From Paractinoplanes atraurantiacus (GTDB lineage Bacteria > Actinomycetota > Actinomycetes > Mycobacteriales > Micromonosporaceae), in the NCBI RefSeq assembly GCF_900215205.1, contig NZ_OBDY01000042.1, positions 1 to 64,000 of the forward strand: a stretch of 64,000 nucleotides of DNA, in the 5' to 3' direction. Within the stretch, counting starts at the first letter, position 1. Every line of letters begins with the position of its first letter. The notes under the pieces are model-generated. The model was not told where the DNA came from. It searched no databases and saw only the letters and a program-made list of their open reading frames with translations. The position numbers were made by a program, and so were the translations under genes. Positions 24,630-32,932 of the stretch are shown in pieces.

Positions 24630-25615
24630 CGCCACAGTCCGTTTCCGGTGACCCGCTTGGCGACGAAGTTGACCACCAGAAGCAGGCAGAGATTGACCAC
24701 TGAATTGAAGAGACCCACGGCCGTGGCCATGCTGAAGTCGGCGTTGATCAGGCCGGTCTTGTAGACGTACGTCGGAATGATCTCTGATTGGGCGAGATTG
24801 AGGCTGTTCTGCAGCAGGTAGGCCTTCTCGAACCCGATCGCCATCATGTTGCCGACGCCGAGGATCAACATGATCACCGCGGTCGGCATGATGCCCGGCA
24901 GGTCGATGTGCCGGATGCGCTGGAGCCGGCTGGCCCCGTCGACCTTGGCCGACTCGTGCAGCGCGGGGTCGATGCCGGCCAGCGCCGCCATGTAGATGAC
25001 GGCCGAGTAGCCCGCGGTCTGCCAGACGTCGGACCACACGTAGACGTGCCGGAAGAAGTTCGGATCGCCGAGAAAGTCGATCGGGCCGGCCCCGACGTTG
25101 CCGATCCCGTCGTTCACGATGCCGTTCGGCGCCAGCAGCAGGATCGTGATCGAGACGACCACGACCGTGGAGATGAAGTACGGCGCGTAGGTGACCATCT
25201 GCACGGTGCGCTTGAACCAGCCGTTGCGGATCTCGTTCAGCGCGATGGCCAGCAGGATCGGGATCGGGAAGCTCGCCAGCACCAGGTAGAACGCCAGGAT
25301 GAAGGTGTTCTTCAACAGCGTCCCGAAGACCGGGTTGGTGAACAGCCGCTGGAAGTTGTCCAGCCCGACCCACTCGCTGCCCCAGGGGCCCAGCACGGGG
25401 CTGTAGTCCTTGAAGGCGATGACGTTGAAGGCCATCGGGACGTACTTGAAGATCACGAAGTACGCGATGGGTACGAGCGCCAGCAGGTAGAGCTGCCAGT
25501 GCAACCGCCACGACTTCTGGAACTCGGCCCGCCTGCTGCGCCGGCGGACGACCAGCTCGGAGGGCCTCTCGGCGGCGCCGGCCGGTGGGATCTTGTGCGG
25601 CGTGATGGTTGCCAT
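24626..25615 (-). CDS. Sugar ABC transporter permease (LplB-like)
   Basis: A protein of 329 residues with an Arg-rich cytoplasmic N-terminus (about 45 residues) and six membrane segments, beginning LYLLALVPIAYFVIFKYVPM. The EAA loop is PALHESAKVDGASRLQRIRHIDLPGI. It resembles the LplB group that transports complex oligosaccharides. The ATG at 25615 has AGGAGG 5 bases upstream and overlaps the stop of a 30-codon ORF (TGATG), so its translation may be coupled to that small ORF, which starts the transcript. Confidence 0.9.
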   Translation of the reverse strand: MATITPHKIPPAGAAERPSELVVRRRSRRAEFQKSWRLHWQLYLLALVPIAYFVIFKYVPMAFNVIAFKDYSPVLGPWGSEWVGLDNFQRLFTNPVFGTLLKNTFILAFYLVLASFPIPILLAIALNEIRNGWFKRTVQMVTYAPYFISTVVVVSITILLLAPNGIVNDGIGNVGAGPIDFLGDPNFFRHVYVWSDVWQTAGYSAVIYMAALAGIDPALHESAKVDGASRLQRIRHIDLPGIMPTAVIMLILGVGNMMAIGFEKAYLLQNSLNLAQSEIIPTYVYKTGLINADFSMATAVGLFNSVVNLCLLLVVNFVAKRVTGNGLWR

Positions 25616-25707
25616 CAGGCCTCCTGCGGACGGCCTGAGGTGCCGGTTCGCACCGGAACGGCCCTCGTGGCCGAGGTCATCGGCTGATGGCCGATCTCGG
25701 GAAACAT
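25615..25707 (-). CDS. Leaderless 30-residue ORF at the start of the sugar-importer transcript
   Basis: The second copy of the ROK promoter block carries the ROK start codon and the codons for Met-Phe-Pro-Glu. From there a new frame runs 30 codons (MFPEIGHQPMTSATRA... to ...GRPQEA) and stops in a TGATG overlap with the permease ATG. A TAGGTT box lies 6 nt before the ATG, so the ORF would be translated from the very 5' end of the mRNA. It could be a coupling leader peptide or a by-product of promoter duplication. No family is recognised. Confidence 0.45.
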   Translation of the reverse strand: MFPEIGHQPMTSATRAVPVRTGTSGRPQEA

Positions 25708-25752
25708 GGCCGAAACCTAAGCTCAATAATTTCCTTCGTCAAGTATTGATTT
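25696..25752. repeat. Divergent promoter/operator block, copy 2 (sugar importer / GH27)
   Basis: This block is identical to 18699-18755 except for one base, which changes the minus-strand -10 box from TAGATT to TAGGTT. It again lies between divergent genes: the importer operon to the left and the GH27 gene to the right. On the plus strand TTGATT is followed 18 bases later by TAAGCT, parallel to TACGCT in copy 1. The repeat also includes the first four ROK codons, showing the direction of copying: from the ROK locus to here. Confidence 0.8.
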
Positions 25753-25902
25753 CCTTAAGTCGGCGGTCCTAAGCTCGTCGCACCTTGTGCCCGCCCTCTC
25801 ACCAGCGCCGAGGCCCCGACACCGACCCACCGACCGGTTGCGGGCCCCTGTGGACGTTCGGCGCGGGCCGGGCTTCGTAGCCCCGCTTCAGGAGGTAACA
25901 CC

Positions 25903-28368
25903 GTGAGGTTCCGTTCCGCCGCCGTCCTCGGTTTGGCGATGCTCCTACCGCTGGGCGCCGGCGCGTCCGCGGCCCAGGCCGACCCGGGCCCCAAGCCCAA
26001 GCCGAGCCCGGAAGCCGCCGCGGCGACCCGTGTCCCGCCCTCGGTCGCCCCTTCGGCGACGATCGCCGGACCGGGCGCTTCCACCCCCGACCCCTGGGCC
26101 GTCAAGCCCTACATGGGGTGGAGCAGCTACAGCATGCAGGTCTACTCCGGCAACGGTAAGTGGATCACCGGCGACCAGCTCATCAAGCAGTCCGACGCCA
26201 TGAAGGCCAAGCTGCAGAAGTACGGCTACAACTACATCAACGTCGACGCCGGCTGGAACGACGGCGTCGACGCCAACGGGCGCCCGAAGCCGAGCTCCAC
26301 GCTCTACCCGCAGGGCCTGCAGAAGGTCATCGACCACGTCCACAAGAACGGGCAGAAGTTCGGGCTCTACATGATCCCGGGCATCTCCCCCGACATCTAC
26401 AACGCGAGCCTGCCGATCGCCGGCGCGCCCGGCTGCACCACCCACGACATCGTCAAGCAGCCCATCCAGCAGGCCGACTACTGGAACATCGGCTACCGGA
26501 TCGACTTCGCGAACCCCTGCTCACAGAAGTACATCGACTCCATCGCCGACCTGTTCGGCTCGTGGGGCGTCAACTTCGTCAAGTTCGACAGCGTCACCCC
26601 CGGCTCCGGCATCAGCGACCTCTCGCTCGACGCCCGCGACGACGTCGCCGCCTGGTCGTCGGCCCTGAAGCGCAACAAGATCTGGTTCGAGCTGTCCTGG
26701 GCCCTCGACCCCAAGTACGCCGACTACTGGCGCTCCAAGGCCAACGGCTGGCGCATCGACTGGGACGTCGAGTGCTACTGCGCCAACGAGGCCCTCACCC
26801 AGTGGCAGAACGTCGCCCGGCTCTTCCCCGACCTGGCCACCTGGTGGCGCAACGGCGGCAACGGCGGCTGGAACGACCTCGACTCGCTCAACATCGGCAA
26901 CGGCACCATGGACGGCCTGACCCAGGACGAGCGGCGGACCGCGATGACCCTCTGGGCGATCTCGGCGGCTCCGCTCTATCTCGGCAACGACCTGACCAAG
27001 CTCGACACGTACGGCCTGAGCCTGCTCACCAACCCCGAGGTGATCGCGGTCGACCAGGCCGGCACCCCCGCCCGCCCCGTCTCGGCGACCTCCCAGCAGC
27101 CGGTCTGGTACGCCCTGAACCCCGACGGCAGTTACACGGTGGCCCTGTTCAACCTGGGCCGCGCCGACAAGGACATCACGGCCACCTGGTCCGACATCGG
27201 CCTGACCGGCGCCGCCACCGTCCGTGACCTGTGGGCCCGCAAGGACCTGGGCCGCTTCGCCACCGGCTTCACCGCCCCGGCGGTGCCGATCCACGGCGTG
27301 CGCCTGCTCAAGGTGACCCCGCAGGCCGGCGCCAAGGTCGCCGTCAACAACGACGCCCTGCGCGTCGGATACACCGGCGACTGGTCGCGCAACGGCGGCA
27401 AGGAGGTCGCGGCCACCTCGCAGCCGCTCGAGCTGACCGTCACCGACACCGGCGCCACCACCCCGCCGTCGACGTCGGGCCCGGTCCGCACGATCATCCA
27501 CGACAACACCGACACCGGCATCGCCTACGCCGGCACGTGGTCGCAGAGCACCGGCCGCGGCCTGGGCGACTACAACGACAACGTGCACTACACCGAGCGC
27601 AACGGCGACTCGTTCCAGTACACGTTCACCGGCACCGGCGTCTCGTACGTGACGGAGATGGACTCCTCGCAGGGCGATGTCGACATCTACCTCGACGGCA
27701 CGTTCGTCAAGACCGTCAACACGGGCCGTGAGCAGGGCCAGCCGCGCCTGTCCCAGCAGGCCGTCTTCACCGTGAACGACCTGCCGAACGGCAGCCACAC
27801 GCTGATGGCGGTCAAGAAGTCCGGCTCGTTCATGCTGCTCGACCGCATCGACGTCCTCCAGCCGAGCCTGCTCGACCCGCCGACCGCGTCCTTCGACAAG
27901 AAGGCCCCGGCCGACGTCACCGTCAAGCTCCTGCGCGACGGCAGCGAGTTCATCGGCATCACCGGCCTCACCAAGGGCACCGACTACACCGTGTCGGGCT
28001 CGACCGTGACGCTGCGCTCGGCCTACCTGGCCACCCTGGCCACCGGAAAGGCGCAGCTGGACTTCGCCTTCCGCGGCGACTACCTCGACGACGTCCACGC
28101 CACGACGGTCAACGGCGATTCCGTGTCGTACGCCTTCAGCGGCACCGGCGTCGAGTGGATCACCGCTGTGGGCCCCGACCAGGGCCTGGTCGACATCTAC
28201 ATCGACGGCAAGCTCAGCAAGCGGGTCGACACGAACAGCGCCGCCCGCGCCACCCAGAAGACGGTCTTCACCGTCGCCAACCTGAAGAACACCAAGCACA
28301 CCTTCAAGGCCGTGAAGGTCTCCGGCGACGTGCTGCGCACGGACGTCATCCGCTACACCACGAAGTAA
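25903..28368 (+). CDS. Secreted GH27 alpha-galactosidase-like enzyme with X2 and repeated C-terminal modules
   Basis: A protein of 821 residues from a GTG with AGGAGGT upstream. A signal peptide ends near AQA (residue 26), then comes a Pro/Ala-rich linker. The GH27 barrel starts at KPYMGWSSYS (about 69) and shows the nucleophile D229 in FVKFDS and the acid/base D288 in WRIDWDVE. A C-terminal beta domain follows to about 475. Further on lie two similar beta-sandwich modules (about 505-620 and 705-820; each with GTGV, GDVDIYLDG / GLVDIYIDG and HT-L/F-KAVK) flanking a CBM_X2-like module. GH27 enzymes release alpha-galactose or beta-L-arabinopyranose. It is likely controlled by ROK together with the importer. 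Confidence 0.88.
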   Translation: MRFRSAAVLGLAMLLPLGAGASAAQADPGPKPKPSPEAAAATRVPPSVAPSATIAGPGASTPDPWAVKPYMGWSSYSMQVYSGNGKWITGDQLIKQSDAMKAKLQKYGYNYINVDAGWNDGVDANGRPKPSSTLYPQGLQKVIDHVHKNGQKFGLYMIPGISPDIYNASLPIAGAPGCTTHDIVKQPIQQADYWNIGYRIDFANPCSQKYIDSIADLFGSWGVNFVKFDSVTPGSGISDLSLDARDDVAAWSSALKRNKIWFELSWALDPKYADYWRSKANGWRIDWDVECYCANEALTQWQNVARLFPDLATWWRNGGNGGWNDLDSLNIGNGTMDGLTQDERRTAMTLWAISAAPLYLGNDLTKLDTYGLSLLTNPEVIAVDQAGTPARPVSATSQQPVWYALNPDGSYTVALFNLGRADKDITATWSDIGLTGAATVRDLWARKDLGRFATGFTAPAVPIHGVRLLKVTPQAGAKVAVNNDALRVGYTGDWSRNGGKEVAATSQPLELTVTDTGATTPPSTSGPVRTIIHDNTDTGIAYAGTWSQSTGRGLGDYNDNVHYTERNGDSFQYTFTGTGVSYVTEMDSSQGDVDIYLDGTFVKTVNTGREQGQPRLSQQAVFTVNDLPNGSHTLMAVKKSGSFMLLDRIDVLQPSLLDPPTASFDKKAPADVTVKLLRDGSEFIGITGLTKGTDYTVSGSTVTLRSAYLATLATGKAQLDFAFRGDYLDDVHATTVNGDSVSYAFSGTGVEWITAVGPDQGLVDIYIDGKLSKRVDTNSAARATQKTVFTVANLKNTKHTFKAVKVSGDVLRTDVIRYTTK

Positions 28369-28379
28369 CCCCCCACTGG

Positions 28380-28413
28380 AAGGGCCGGGACGCAGCGTCG
28401 CGTCCCGGCCCTT
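28380..28413 (+). terminator. Strong intrinsic-type terminator after GH27
   Basis: A perfect 14-bp stem, AAGGGCCGGGACGC (28380-28393) against GCGTCCCGGCCCTT (28400-28413), has a 6-base loop and is followed by TCGTATT. It begins 11 bases after the GH27 stop codon and separates that gene from the AfsR-like regulator. Confidence 0.85.
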
Positions 28414-28453
28414 TCGTATTGCCGAGTGGTGGGCGAGCCGCGAGGCTGTGCAC

Positions 28454-31126
28454 ATGATCAAGGTGCGCGTCTTCGGAGGCCTGCGGCTGTGGCGCGAGGG
28501 CATCGAGGTCGAAATCGGGTCGATTCGGATCCAAACGACGCTCGCCGTCCTGCTCGCGGCGCGCGGCGCCACGGTCGGAGTGGCCGAGCTGGTCGACACA
28601 TTGTGGGGCGACCGGCCGCCGGCCAGCGCCGAGAACCAGATCCAGCGCCTGATCGGGCAGGTCCGGCGCTTGTTCGAGCCGGACCTGCCGAACCGCGAGC
28701 CGGGCAACTGGCTGCTTCCCGTCGGCGAGGGCTATCGACTGCGACAGGACGCCCGAACGTCCGACCTGATGGCCTTCTTCGAGATGGCCGGGCGGCAGCA
28801 GTTCGACCAGGCGCTGACCCTCGCCCAGGAACGGCCCTTCGCGGGCCTACCGGCCGGCGTGCTGGGACTACCCGCGTTCACCGCGATCGAGACCGCCCGC
28901 ATCGAGGTGGCGGTCCAAGCCGCCGATCTTCCCCTGCTGAGCACGTACGCGCAGTCCGCGCCCTTCCATGAGCCGCTCCAGGCCCGCCTGATCCGGCTCC
29001 TCACGGCGGCTGGGCGCCGGGCCGAAGCCCTGGCGCACTTCGAGGCCGTACGACAGCGGTTGTCCGAGGAACTCGGCGCCGACCCGGGAGCCGAGCTCCA
29101 GGCGGCGCACCGCGAGGCCCTCACCGACCTCCGGCCGATTCACCTTCCCCCTCGGGTCACCGCGTTCAGCCCGCGCCCCGAGCTGACCGCCGCGGTGCAG
29201 GCCGGCCGCCGGGCCGGCCTCGTGGTGCTCAGCGGCATGGGCGGCGCCGGCAAGACCACCCTCGCGGTCGACTGGGCCCACCGCATCGCCGCCGACTACC
29301 CGGACGGCCAGCTCTACCTCGACCTGCGCGGCTTCGCCCCGGCCGGCCGGCAGCTGCGCCCGGCCGAGGCCCTCACGTCGCTGCTGATCAGCATGGGTGC
29401 CACACCGGAGGGCGACGGCCCGGACACGCTCACCGGCCAGTTCCGGTCGGCCCTGGCCGACCGTCGCATGATCGTCCTGCTGGACAACGCGCGCGACTCG
29501 GCCCAGGTCCGGCCCCTGCTGCCCGCCTCGCCGGGCAGCCTGGTCATCGTCACCAGCCGCAACCGGATGCCCAGCCTGGTCGCCCGCGAGGGCGCATGGC
29601 CGGTGTACGTCGGCCGGCTCGTCCATTCGGCGGCCAAGGACATGCTCCACCGTCGCCTGGGCGCGCCGCGTCTGGCCGCGGAGCCGGCCGCGACCGACAA
29701 ACTCGTCGAGATCTGCGCCGGCCTGCCGCTGGCCCTCTCCATCGCGGCCGCCCGGATCGCCGTCAGCCCCGAGGAGAGCCTGGCCGACGTCGTGGCCGAC
29801 CTGTCGGCCGGCCACGGGCTCGACGCTCTCGACACCGGCGAGGAGCACGACAGCGTGCGGGCCGCCTTCTCCTGGTCGTACCGCGTGCTGTCCGAACCCG
29901 CGGCCCGGCTGTTCCGGCTGCTGGCGGTTCACCCGAGCGCCGACGTGTCGGCCGAGACGGCCGCCAGCATCGCGGGCGCCGACGTCCGGGCCGCGCTGGC
30001 CGAGCTCACCGTCACGAGCATGCTGACCCCGCTCGGCGCGGGCCGGTACACGGCGCACGACCTGCTGAAGGTCTATGCCGCGGAACTGAGCGACGAGGGC
30101 CGGCCCGACGCGGAGCGCCGGCTGGTCGAGCATTACCTGCACTCGTCGCGGAACGCCTACCTGACCTTCAAGCTACTGCCACCGGCCGACCCGGGGCCGC
30201 CGCCACCCGGTGTCCACCCGTCTCGGCCGGTGGACATGAGCGGGGCGCACGACTGGTACCGCAACGAGCGCGCCGCGGTGCAAGCCGTCACCGATCTCGC
30301 CCTGCGGCGCGGTTGGGCCCGCGCCGCCGCCCTGATCATGGTGCACGTGCGGCCGATGCGGTCGTCTCAGCCCCGGTTGTCGGCCGAGCTCCGGGACCAG
30401 GCGGTGCGGGCGGTCGAAGCGGTGGCCGGGCTCGGCGATCCGGAACTCGAGACGCTGATCCTGCGCGAGGCGGCGGTCCAGTTGAGAGCACACTCGACCG
30501 ATCGCGCCCGCGACTATCTGCTGCGGGCGCTGGCCATCACGCAGGCCCGGGGCGACCTGGTCGGCCAGGCGCAGATCCTGCGCAACCTCGCCGTGGCTCC
30601 CATCACCGAGGGGCGCGGTCAGGTGACGTACGCGGAACGCGCGGTCGGGGCCGCCCGCCGGGCCGGTGAGCCGAGCGTGCTGGTGTACGCGCTGGACATG
30701 CTGGCGCGCATGCTGGACGACTACGACGAGCCGGCCCGGGCCGCGGCGGTGGCGGCCGAGGCCTTCGACCTGGCCGGAGACGCGGGCCTGACCGACATGC
30801 GCTGCTTGCTGGCCGCGGCCCGGGCCTGGATCGCGCTGAGGCTCGGCGACGACGAGGCGGCCTCGCGGATGGCGGCGTGGGCCCTGGACCACATCGACCC
30901 GGCCGACGAGGTGACCACCTGGACCTCGAGCGTGATCCTGGCCCTGGCCAGCCACAACCTCGGCGACACGGCCCGGGCCCGCGCCGAGGCGGAACGGTCC
31001 CGCGCGCTGGTCCAAGGCCGCGAGGACGTCTTCGCCGAGGTCATCGGCGACGATTACTTCGTCAGTTACATGGCACGAGTGGACGGCGTTCTGGCCGCGG
31101 AGGGCACTGCAATCGGTAGTCAGTGA
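28454..31126 (+). CDS. AfsR/SARP family regulator (BTAD, NB-ARC, TPR)
   Basis: A protein of 890 residues, the second AfsR-like regulator in this window. A winged helix (VRVFGGLRLWREG...LAVLLAARGATVGVAELVDTLWGDRPP) is followed by a BTAD (about 95-235), an NB-ARC ATPase with GMGGAGKTTLA near residue 265 and VIVTSRNRM, and a helical TPR-like C-terminus. It keeps the same order and many of the same phrases as the protein at 7296-10001, so they are paralogues. A GTG at 28448 would add two residues; I used the ATG at 28454, which fits the family start MIKVRVFGG. It precedes an alpha/beta hydrolase gene and may regulate it. Confidence 0.87.
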   Translation: MIKVRVFGGLRLWREGIEVEIGSIRIQTTLAVLLAARGATVGVAELVDTLWGDRPPASAENQIQRLIGQVRRLFEPDLPNREPGNWLLPVGEGYRLRQDARTSDLMAFFEMAGRQQFDQALTLAQERPFAGLPAGVLGLPAFTAIETARIEVAVQAADLPLLSTYAQSAPFHEPLQARLIRLLTAAGRRAEALAHFEAVRQRLSEELGADPGAELQAAHREALTDLRPIHLPPRVTAFSPRPELTAAVQAGRRAGLVVLSGMGGAGKTTLAVDWAHRIAADYPDGQLYLDLRGFAPAGRQLRPAEALTSLLISMGATPEGDGPDTLTGQFRSALADRRMIVLLDNARDSAQVRPLLPASPGSLVIVTSRNRMPSLVAREGAWPVYVGRLVHSAAKDMLHRRLGAPRLAAEPAATDKLVEICAGLPLALSIAAARIAVSPEESLADVVADLSAGHGLDALDTGEEHDSVRAAFSWSYRVLSEPAARLFRLLAVHPSADVSAETAASIAGADVRAALAELTVTSMLTPLGAGRYTAHDLLKVYAAELSDEGRPDAERRLVEHYLHSSRNAYLTFKLLPPADPGPPPPGVHPSRPVDMSGAHDWYRNERAAVQAVTDLALRRGWARAAALIMVHVRPMRSSQPRLSAELRDQAVRAVEAVAGLGDPELETLILREAAVQLRAHSTDRARDYLLRALAITQARGDLVGQAQILRNLAVAPITEGRGQVTYAERAVGAARRAGEPSVLVYALDMLARMLDDYDEPARAAAVAAEAFDLAGDAGLTDMRCLLAAARAWIALRLGDDEAASRMAAWALDHIDPADEVTTWTSSVILALASHNLGDTARARAEAERSRALVQGREDVFAEVIGDDYFVSYMARVDGVLAAEGTAIGSQ

Positions 31127-31152
31127 TCGTGCAGTGGCTTCTGATGTGCTCA

Positions 31153-31173
31153 GTTCCTCGCAGAGAGAGGAAC
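31153..31173 (+). promoter_or_regulatory. 7-bp inverted repeat over a ribosome site
   Basis: GTTCCTC (31153-31159) and GAGGAAC (31167-31173) are perfect complements with a 7-base loop. The right arm overlaps the purine-rich GAGAGAGG ribosome site of the 20-codon ORF that starts at 31178. As RNA this hairpin would hide the site; as DNA it could be an operator. Confidence 0.45.
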
Positions 31174-31177
31174 CGAG

Positions 31178-31240
31178 ATGGATCACTTGCTCCGCCGCCA
31201 CGCCTTGCAGGACTTCGCCGAGGAGGTCCTGAGCCGATGA
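31178..31240 (+). CDS. 20-residue ORF coupled to alpha/beta hydrolase
   Basis: An ATG 5 bases after GAGAGAGG opens 20 codons (begins MDHLLRRH, ends EEVLSR). Its TGA overlaps the ATG of the following hydrolase (ATGA). The good ribosome site and the precise overlap favour real translation, perhaps as a coupling leader. It could also be the surviving start of a lost gene. No family is recognised. Confidence 0.4.
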   Translation: MDHLLRRHALQDFAEEVLSR

Positions 31241-31950
31241 ATCCGACTGTCGTCCTCGTCCACGGCGCCTTCGCCGACGCGTCGAGCTTCGCCAAGCTCG
31301 TCCCGGAACTGCTCGACGCCGGCTTGAAGGTCCTCGTCCCGGCGGTGCCCAACCGGTCGCTGTCGGGCGACGCCGCCTACATCAGCTCGGTGCTGCGCTC
31401 GATCGACGGGCCCGTGGTGCTGGTCGGTCACTCGTACGGCGGCGCGGTCATCACCGTCGCCGGCGCCGAGGAGAACGTCAAAGCGCTGGTCTACCTGGCC
31501 GGCTACGCGCTCGAGGAGGGCGAGAGCCTGGCCCAGCTGCAGGGCCGGTTCCCCGACTCGGAACTCGCGTCGGCGCTGGTCTACACGCCGTACCCGATCG
31601 AAGGGTCGACCGAGCCGGGCACCGATGTCAGCGTCGACATCGAGAAGTTCCCGAAGATCTTCGCCCACGACGTCGACCCGGAGCTGACCCGCGTCCTCGC
31701 GGTGTCGCAGCGCCCGCTGGCCGCGGCCGCCTTCACCGAGCCGGCCGCGGTCGCCGCCTGGCGCACCAAGCCGGCCTGGGGCGTGATCTCGACCGGCGAC
31801 AACACCATCAACCCGGACGTGGAGCGGTTCGGCTACCGGCGGGGCGGCATCCGCCCGGTCGAGATCGACTCCTCCCACGTCGTGATGATCTCGCACCCCC
31901 AGGAGGTGGCCGCGGTGATCCGCGAGGCCGTCGCGGCGGTCGGCGCCTGA
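31237..31950 (+). CDS. Alpha/beta hydrolase (salicylate esterase-like)
   Basis: A protein of 237 residues of the compact esterase type: TVVLVHGAFADASSFAKLVPEL at the start, the nucleophile elbow GHSYGG, and a late His in DSSHVVMISHPQEVAAVI. This HGAFADAS start is common in actinobacterial hydrolases resembling plant MES/SABP2 esterases. The frame is open upstream, but the ATG at 31237 follows AGGAGG and begins at the conserved strand. The substrate is unknown. It ends 22 bases before the WYL regulator. Confidence 0.87.
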   Translation: MNPTVVLVHGAFADASSFAKLVPELLDAGLKVLVPAVPNRSLSGDAAYISSVLRSIDGPVVLVGHSYGGAVITVAGAEENVKALVYLAGYALEEGESLAQLQGRFPDSELASALVYTPYPIEGSTEPGTDVSVDIEKFPKIFAHDVDPELTRVLAVSQRPLAAAAFTEPAAVAAWRTKPAWGVISTGDNTINPDVERFGYRRGGIRPVEIDSSHVVMISHPQEVAAVIREAVAAVGA

Positions 31951-31972
31951 GGCGGATTGCCATCATGGAGCC

Positions 31973-32932
31973 ATGCGCGCCGCCCGCCTCATCCGCATGG
32001 CTCTGCTCGTCCAGTCGACTCCCGGCCTGACCGCGGGCGCGCTGGCCCGGGAGCTCGAGGTCTCGGAGCGGACGGTGATCCGGGACGCGCAGGCGCTGCA
32101 GGAAGCCGGGGTGCCGATCCGGTCCGAGCTCGGGCGCATGGGCGGCTATCACCTCACGCCGGGATATCGGACGCGGCTCACGACGCTGCATCCGACCGAG
32201 GCGGAGACACTCTTCCTGTCGGGGCTGCCGAGTGCACTACGCGATCTCGGGCTGGCCGATGCGGCTGACACGGCGCGGCTGAAGTTGTCGGCGACGCTGA
32301 TTCCGTCGGTGCGGGCGGCGGCCGAGTCGTCGGTGCGGCGCTTCCACCTCGACGCGCCGGCCTGGTTCCGGGAACCGTCGGCCCCGGCGCTGCTGCCCGA
32401 GCTGGCCCGGGCGGTGTGGACCGATCGCACGGTCGAGCTGACCTATGCCCGGCCGGGTCGCGAGGTCGTGACGCGGCGGCTGGAGCCGTACGGCCTCGTC
32501 CTGAAGGCCGGGGTCTGGTACGTCGTGGGCCGCGTCCGGGACGGCGACTGGCGCACCTACCGGGTCGACCGGGTGACCGCGACCAGCCCCGGCGAGCACT
32601 TCGACCGCGACCCGTCGTTCGACCTGGCCGCGCACTGGGAGGCCGGGGCGGCCGAGTTCGCCCGGGCCATGCTGCGGACGAATGTCACGCTGCGCACCAC
32701 GGAAACCGGTCTGCGGCGGCTGCGGGTGGTGGCCGATCCGGCCGGGTTCGCCGCGGTGACCGGCCCGTCCTCGTCCGGCCTGTTCACCGTCGAGCTGCCG
32801 GTGGAGTCCGAGGAGGTCGCCTTCGGGCAGCTTGTCGGGCTGAGCGCAACGGTCGAGGTGCTGGCGCCGGAGGGCCTGCGCGCGCGGTTCCGCGAGCACG
32901 CGCAGGCCCTGACCGAGCTGTATCAGCGGTAG
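31973..32932 (+). CDS. WYL domain-containing HTH transcriptional regulator (YafY-type)
   Basis: A protein of 319 residues. An N-terminal DeoR-like winged helix (QSTPGLTAGALARELEVSERTVIRDAQALQEAGVPI) is followed by the GRMGGYHLTPGYRT linker and a WYL domain with EPYGLVLKAGVWYVVGRVRDGDWRTYRVDRV, where the conserved Trp-Tyr motif and basic residues bind ligands. A WCX-like C-terminal extension follows (VELPVESEEVAFGQLVGL). WYL regulators often respond to nucleotides or DNA damage; the local target is unclear. The last 10 bases overlap the SDR gene tail to tail. Confidence 0.87.
   Translation: MRAARLIRMALLVQSTPGLTAGALARELEVSERTVIRDAQALQEAGVPIRSELGRMGGYHLTPGYRTRLTTLHPTEAETLFLSGLPSALRDLGLADAADTARLKLSATLIPSVRAAAESSVRRFHLDAPAWFREPSAPALLPELARAVWTDRTVELTYARPGREVVTRRLEPYGLVLKAGVWYVVGRVRDGDWRTYRVDRVTATSPGEHFDRDPSFDLAAHWEAGAAEFARAMLRTNVTLRTTETGLRRLRVVADPAGFAAVTGPSSSGLFTVELPVESEEVAFGQLVGLSATVEVLAPEGLRARFREHAQALTELYQR

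Noticed and set aside
31123..31236. Upstream start for the hydrolase at 31237
   Set aside because: The extra residues do not resemble the family and the conserved strand begins directly after the AGGAGG-preceded ATG at 31237.
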